Source of the DNA: an uncultured Kangiella sp.
GTDB lineage: Bacteria; Pseudomonadota; Gammaproteobacteria; Enterobacterales; Kangiellaceae
Assembly (NCBI GenBank): GCA_950096615.1
Contig: CATNCP010000004.1
Coordinates: 1 to 64,000, forward strand
Reading direction: 5' to 3'
Length of the DNA stretch: 64,000 nt
The notes under the pieces are model-generated. The model worked only from the letters and a program-made list of their open reading frames with translations, was not told the origin of the DNA and did not search any database. Below, in pieces: positions 62,601 through 64,000 of this stretch. The translations under genes and the position numbers were made by a program. How positions within the stretch are numbered: the stretch's first letter is position 1; each line of letters begins with the position of its first letter.

Positions 62601-63443
62601 TTAGCCTTTTTTCCAAATATTCCTTCTCTTACTTGTCTTAGGGGCTGGCTGAGATTTTCGTGGCTTCACCGATAACTTAACTAAGTCAGCGACCTGCTGA
62701 ATTTGCTCTTCACTTAGATCCATCCAACGCCCACGGCTTAAACTTTTTGGCAAATCAACGGGACCATACTCGATCCGGATCAAGCGAGACACATCAACCT
62801 CTTGCGACTGCCATAGCTTTCTAACTTCACGGTTCTTGCCTTCAGATAACCCAACTTCATACCACTGATTAGCGCCTTCACCACCACCTGGCTGAATATA
62901 ATTAAACTGACACATATCACCGTCAATCAGTACGCCATCTCGCAAGTTCTTGAGCATTTCATCAGTGACCTCACCGTGAATTCTAACCGCATACTTCCGC
63001 TCAACTTGATACGAAGGGTGCATAAGCCTATGCGCCAGTTCACCGTTGTTGGTAAACAATAACAAACCTGTCGTATTAATATCCAACCGACCGATACTAA
63101 TCCAGCGGCCAAAACTTGTGCGAGGCAATTTCTCAAATACTGTTGGCCGCCCCTCAGGATCTTTTTGAGTAGACACTTCACCCAACGGTTTATGATAAGC
63201 AATGATACGTGTATACACCTCATCCGAAGGCTTGATTTTAATAACACGTCCGTCGACACGAATGGTATCTTTATCGGTCGCTCTCTCGCCTAAGCTAGCA
63301 ATAGAGCCATTAACACTGACTCGGCCATCAGCAATCCACTTCTCTATTTCGCGACGAGATCCAAGACCTGCATTGGCAAGAATCTTCTGAAGTTTTTCGG
63401 ATTTGTCAGATTTGTGCTTAGTATCAGTTCGTTGATTAGACAT
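62601..63443 (-). CDS. rluB: 23S rRNA pseudouridine synthase B
   Basis: 280 aa. S4 domain EKLQKILANAGLGSRREIEKWI near 16-37, then RsuA/RluB-type catalytic core with GRLDINTTGLLLFTNNGE (catalytic Asp) and EGKNREVRKLW. The basic C-terminal tail (KPRKSQPAPKTSKRRNIWKKG) favours RluB over RluE. Modifies U2605 (E. coli numbering). Confidence 0.9.
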   Translation of the reverse strand: MSNQRTDTKHKSDKSEKLQKILANAGLGSRREIEKWIADGRVSVNGSIASLGERATDKDTIRVDGRVIKIKPSDEVYTRIIAYHKPLGEVSTQKDPEGRPTVFEKLPRTSFGRWISIGRLDINTTGLLLFTNNGELAHRLMHPSYQVERKYAVRIHGEVTDEMLKNLRDGVLIDGDMCQFNYIQPGGGEGANQWYEVGLSEGKNREVRKLWQSQEVDVSRLIRIEYGPVDLPKSLSRGRWMDLSEEQIQQVADLVKLSVKPRKSQPAPKTSKRRNIWKKG

Positions 63444-63533
63444 AAAGGCCTTATTACTTGGATATTAGTATAATTTTAGGGGTTTAGAGGCGTGCAGTCG
63501 AGATGTAACTGCACTTATTTCGAAAAGCAGTGT

Positions 63534-64000
63534 TTAAGTGGCTATACGCCGGATTCTCTTATCAATCCCAATAAAGTTCTCAATTCGATGAAAAACCTCA
63601 TAACGTGAGAAAGGTTTTTTCATAAAATCATCAGCGCCAAATCTCTCAGCATAATATTTTTCCGTTGCTAAGACGTTACCGCTGATCATGATAATAGGAA
63701 TATCTTTGGTTTTGGGGTCTTTTCGTAGCTGACGTAACACTTGGAAACCGTTTATACCCGGCAACACGATATCTAGGAAAATTAAATCAGGAAGGTGCTC
63801 TTTCGCCAGTCTAAAACCAGTTTCGCCGTCTAATGCGATGCCCACTTCGTATTGGTTTTGTAGCAGCATCTTTTTTAGCAAAGTACATACTGTTTTTGAA
63901 TCGTCGATAATCAGCATCTTCGTACCAGGCCGTGCATTCACACGTTTGTTACGTCGTCTTTCATCCTGATTAGTTGACTCATCGACCGTATTATCAGTAC
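63534..64000 (-). CDS. Response regulator receiver protein, N-terminus beyond the window
   Basis: A receiver domain close to PilG/PilH or CheY types: LIIDDSKTVCTLLKKML, phospho-Asp in PDLIFLDIVLPGINGF, MISGNV, Lys of DDFMKKPFSRYEVF. A GTG at 63941 allows a 135-aa protein, but the frame stays open to the window edge, adding a charged stretch ending ERRRNKRVNARPG, so the gene may start upstream. Role in twitching or chemotaxis is a guess. Confidence 0.8.
   Translation of the reverse strand, partial: TDNTVDESTNQDERRRNKRVNARPGTKMLIIDDSKTVCTLLKKMLLQNQYEVGIALDGETGFRLAKEHLPDLIFLDIVLPGINGFQVLRQLRKDPKTKDIPIIMISGNVLATEKYYAERFGADDFMKKPFSRYEVFHRIENFIGIDKRIRRIAT

Overview
The window is about 41% GC by eye and comes from a gammaproteobacterium, most likely a marine Kangiella-like organism (Kangiellaceae/Oceanospirillales). 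This rests on the gyrA-serC / hisC-cmk-rpsA-ihfB-lapA-lapB-pyrF block with mtaD-ubiG-gph divergent from gyrA, on RfaH with a JUMPstart/ops leader, and on protein lengths; no database was searched. No gyrA quinolone-type substitution is visible.

Region 1 (1-18.6 kb, all on the minus strand) is a surface polysaccharide operon. From promoter to end it reads cysQ, Wza-like export protein, Wzi-like capsule assembly protein, Wzz, WecA, WecB, WecC, Wzx-type flippase, sulfotransferase, acetyltransferase, glucuronyl C5-epimerase-like protein, Wzy/ligase-type protein, GT4 glycosyltransferase, second sulfotransferase, NodB-type deacetylase, WecG/TagA glycosyltransferase, and then the start of cysD. The set deacetylase + uronyl C5-epimerase + two sulfotransferases, bracketed by genes for sulfate activation (cysD) and PAP removal (cysQ), is the logic of heparan-sulfate-type glycosaminoglycan maturation placed inside a bacterial Wzx/Wzy operon. 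The leader carries a JUMPstart/ops element, and rfaH is the next gene upstream.

Region 2 (19.2-23.5 kb) holds an MlaC-like gene, uvrB, an aspartate aminotransferase and tRNA-Asn(GTT).

Region 3 (23418-32619) is a 9.1 kb integrative element in the tRNA-Asn gene. It is bounded by 55-bp direct repeats, with paired 11-bp-phased arm-type repeats at each end and a P4-type integrase. Its cargo is a type II-A-like retron (ncRNA with recognisable a1/a2, msr and msd parts; NDT-like effector with winged helix; reverse transcriptase), an array of small hairpin repeats, a two-gene unknown module, and a DUF927-helicase/AlpA/unknown/integrase block.

Region 4 (32.7-38 kb) holds a lipoprotein, a small XRE regulator, and two tandem copies of an unrecognised three-gene cassette. 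Each cassette encodes a 52-aa acidic peptide, a five-TM protein and a single-TM coiled-coil protein, under a duplicated control region with a 15-bp palindrome. A rhombosortase and a ComEA-like protein with a Shine-Dalgarno-sequestering leader follow.

Region 5 (38-64 kb) is conserved housekeeping interleaved with c-di-GMP and two-component signalling: pyrF, lapB, lapA, ihfB, rpsA, cmk, hisC, a diguanylate cyclase, serC, gyrA, mtaD, ubiG, gph/mupP, a GAF-PAS-GGDEF-EAL protein, a sortase-system-like kinase/regulator pair, yciK, ppx, ppk, rluB and a receiver protein running off the edge.
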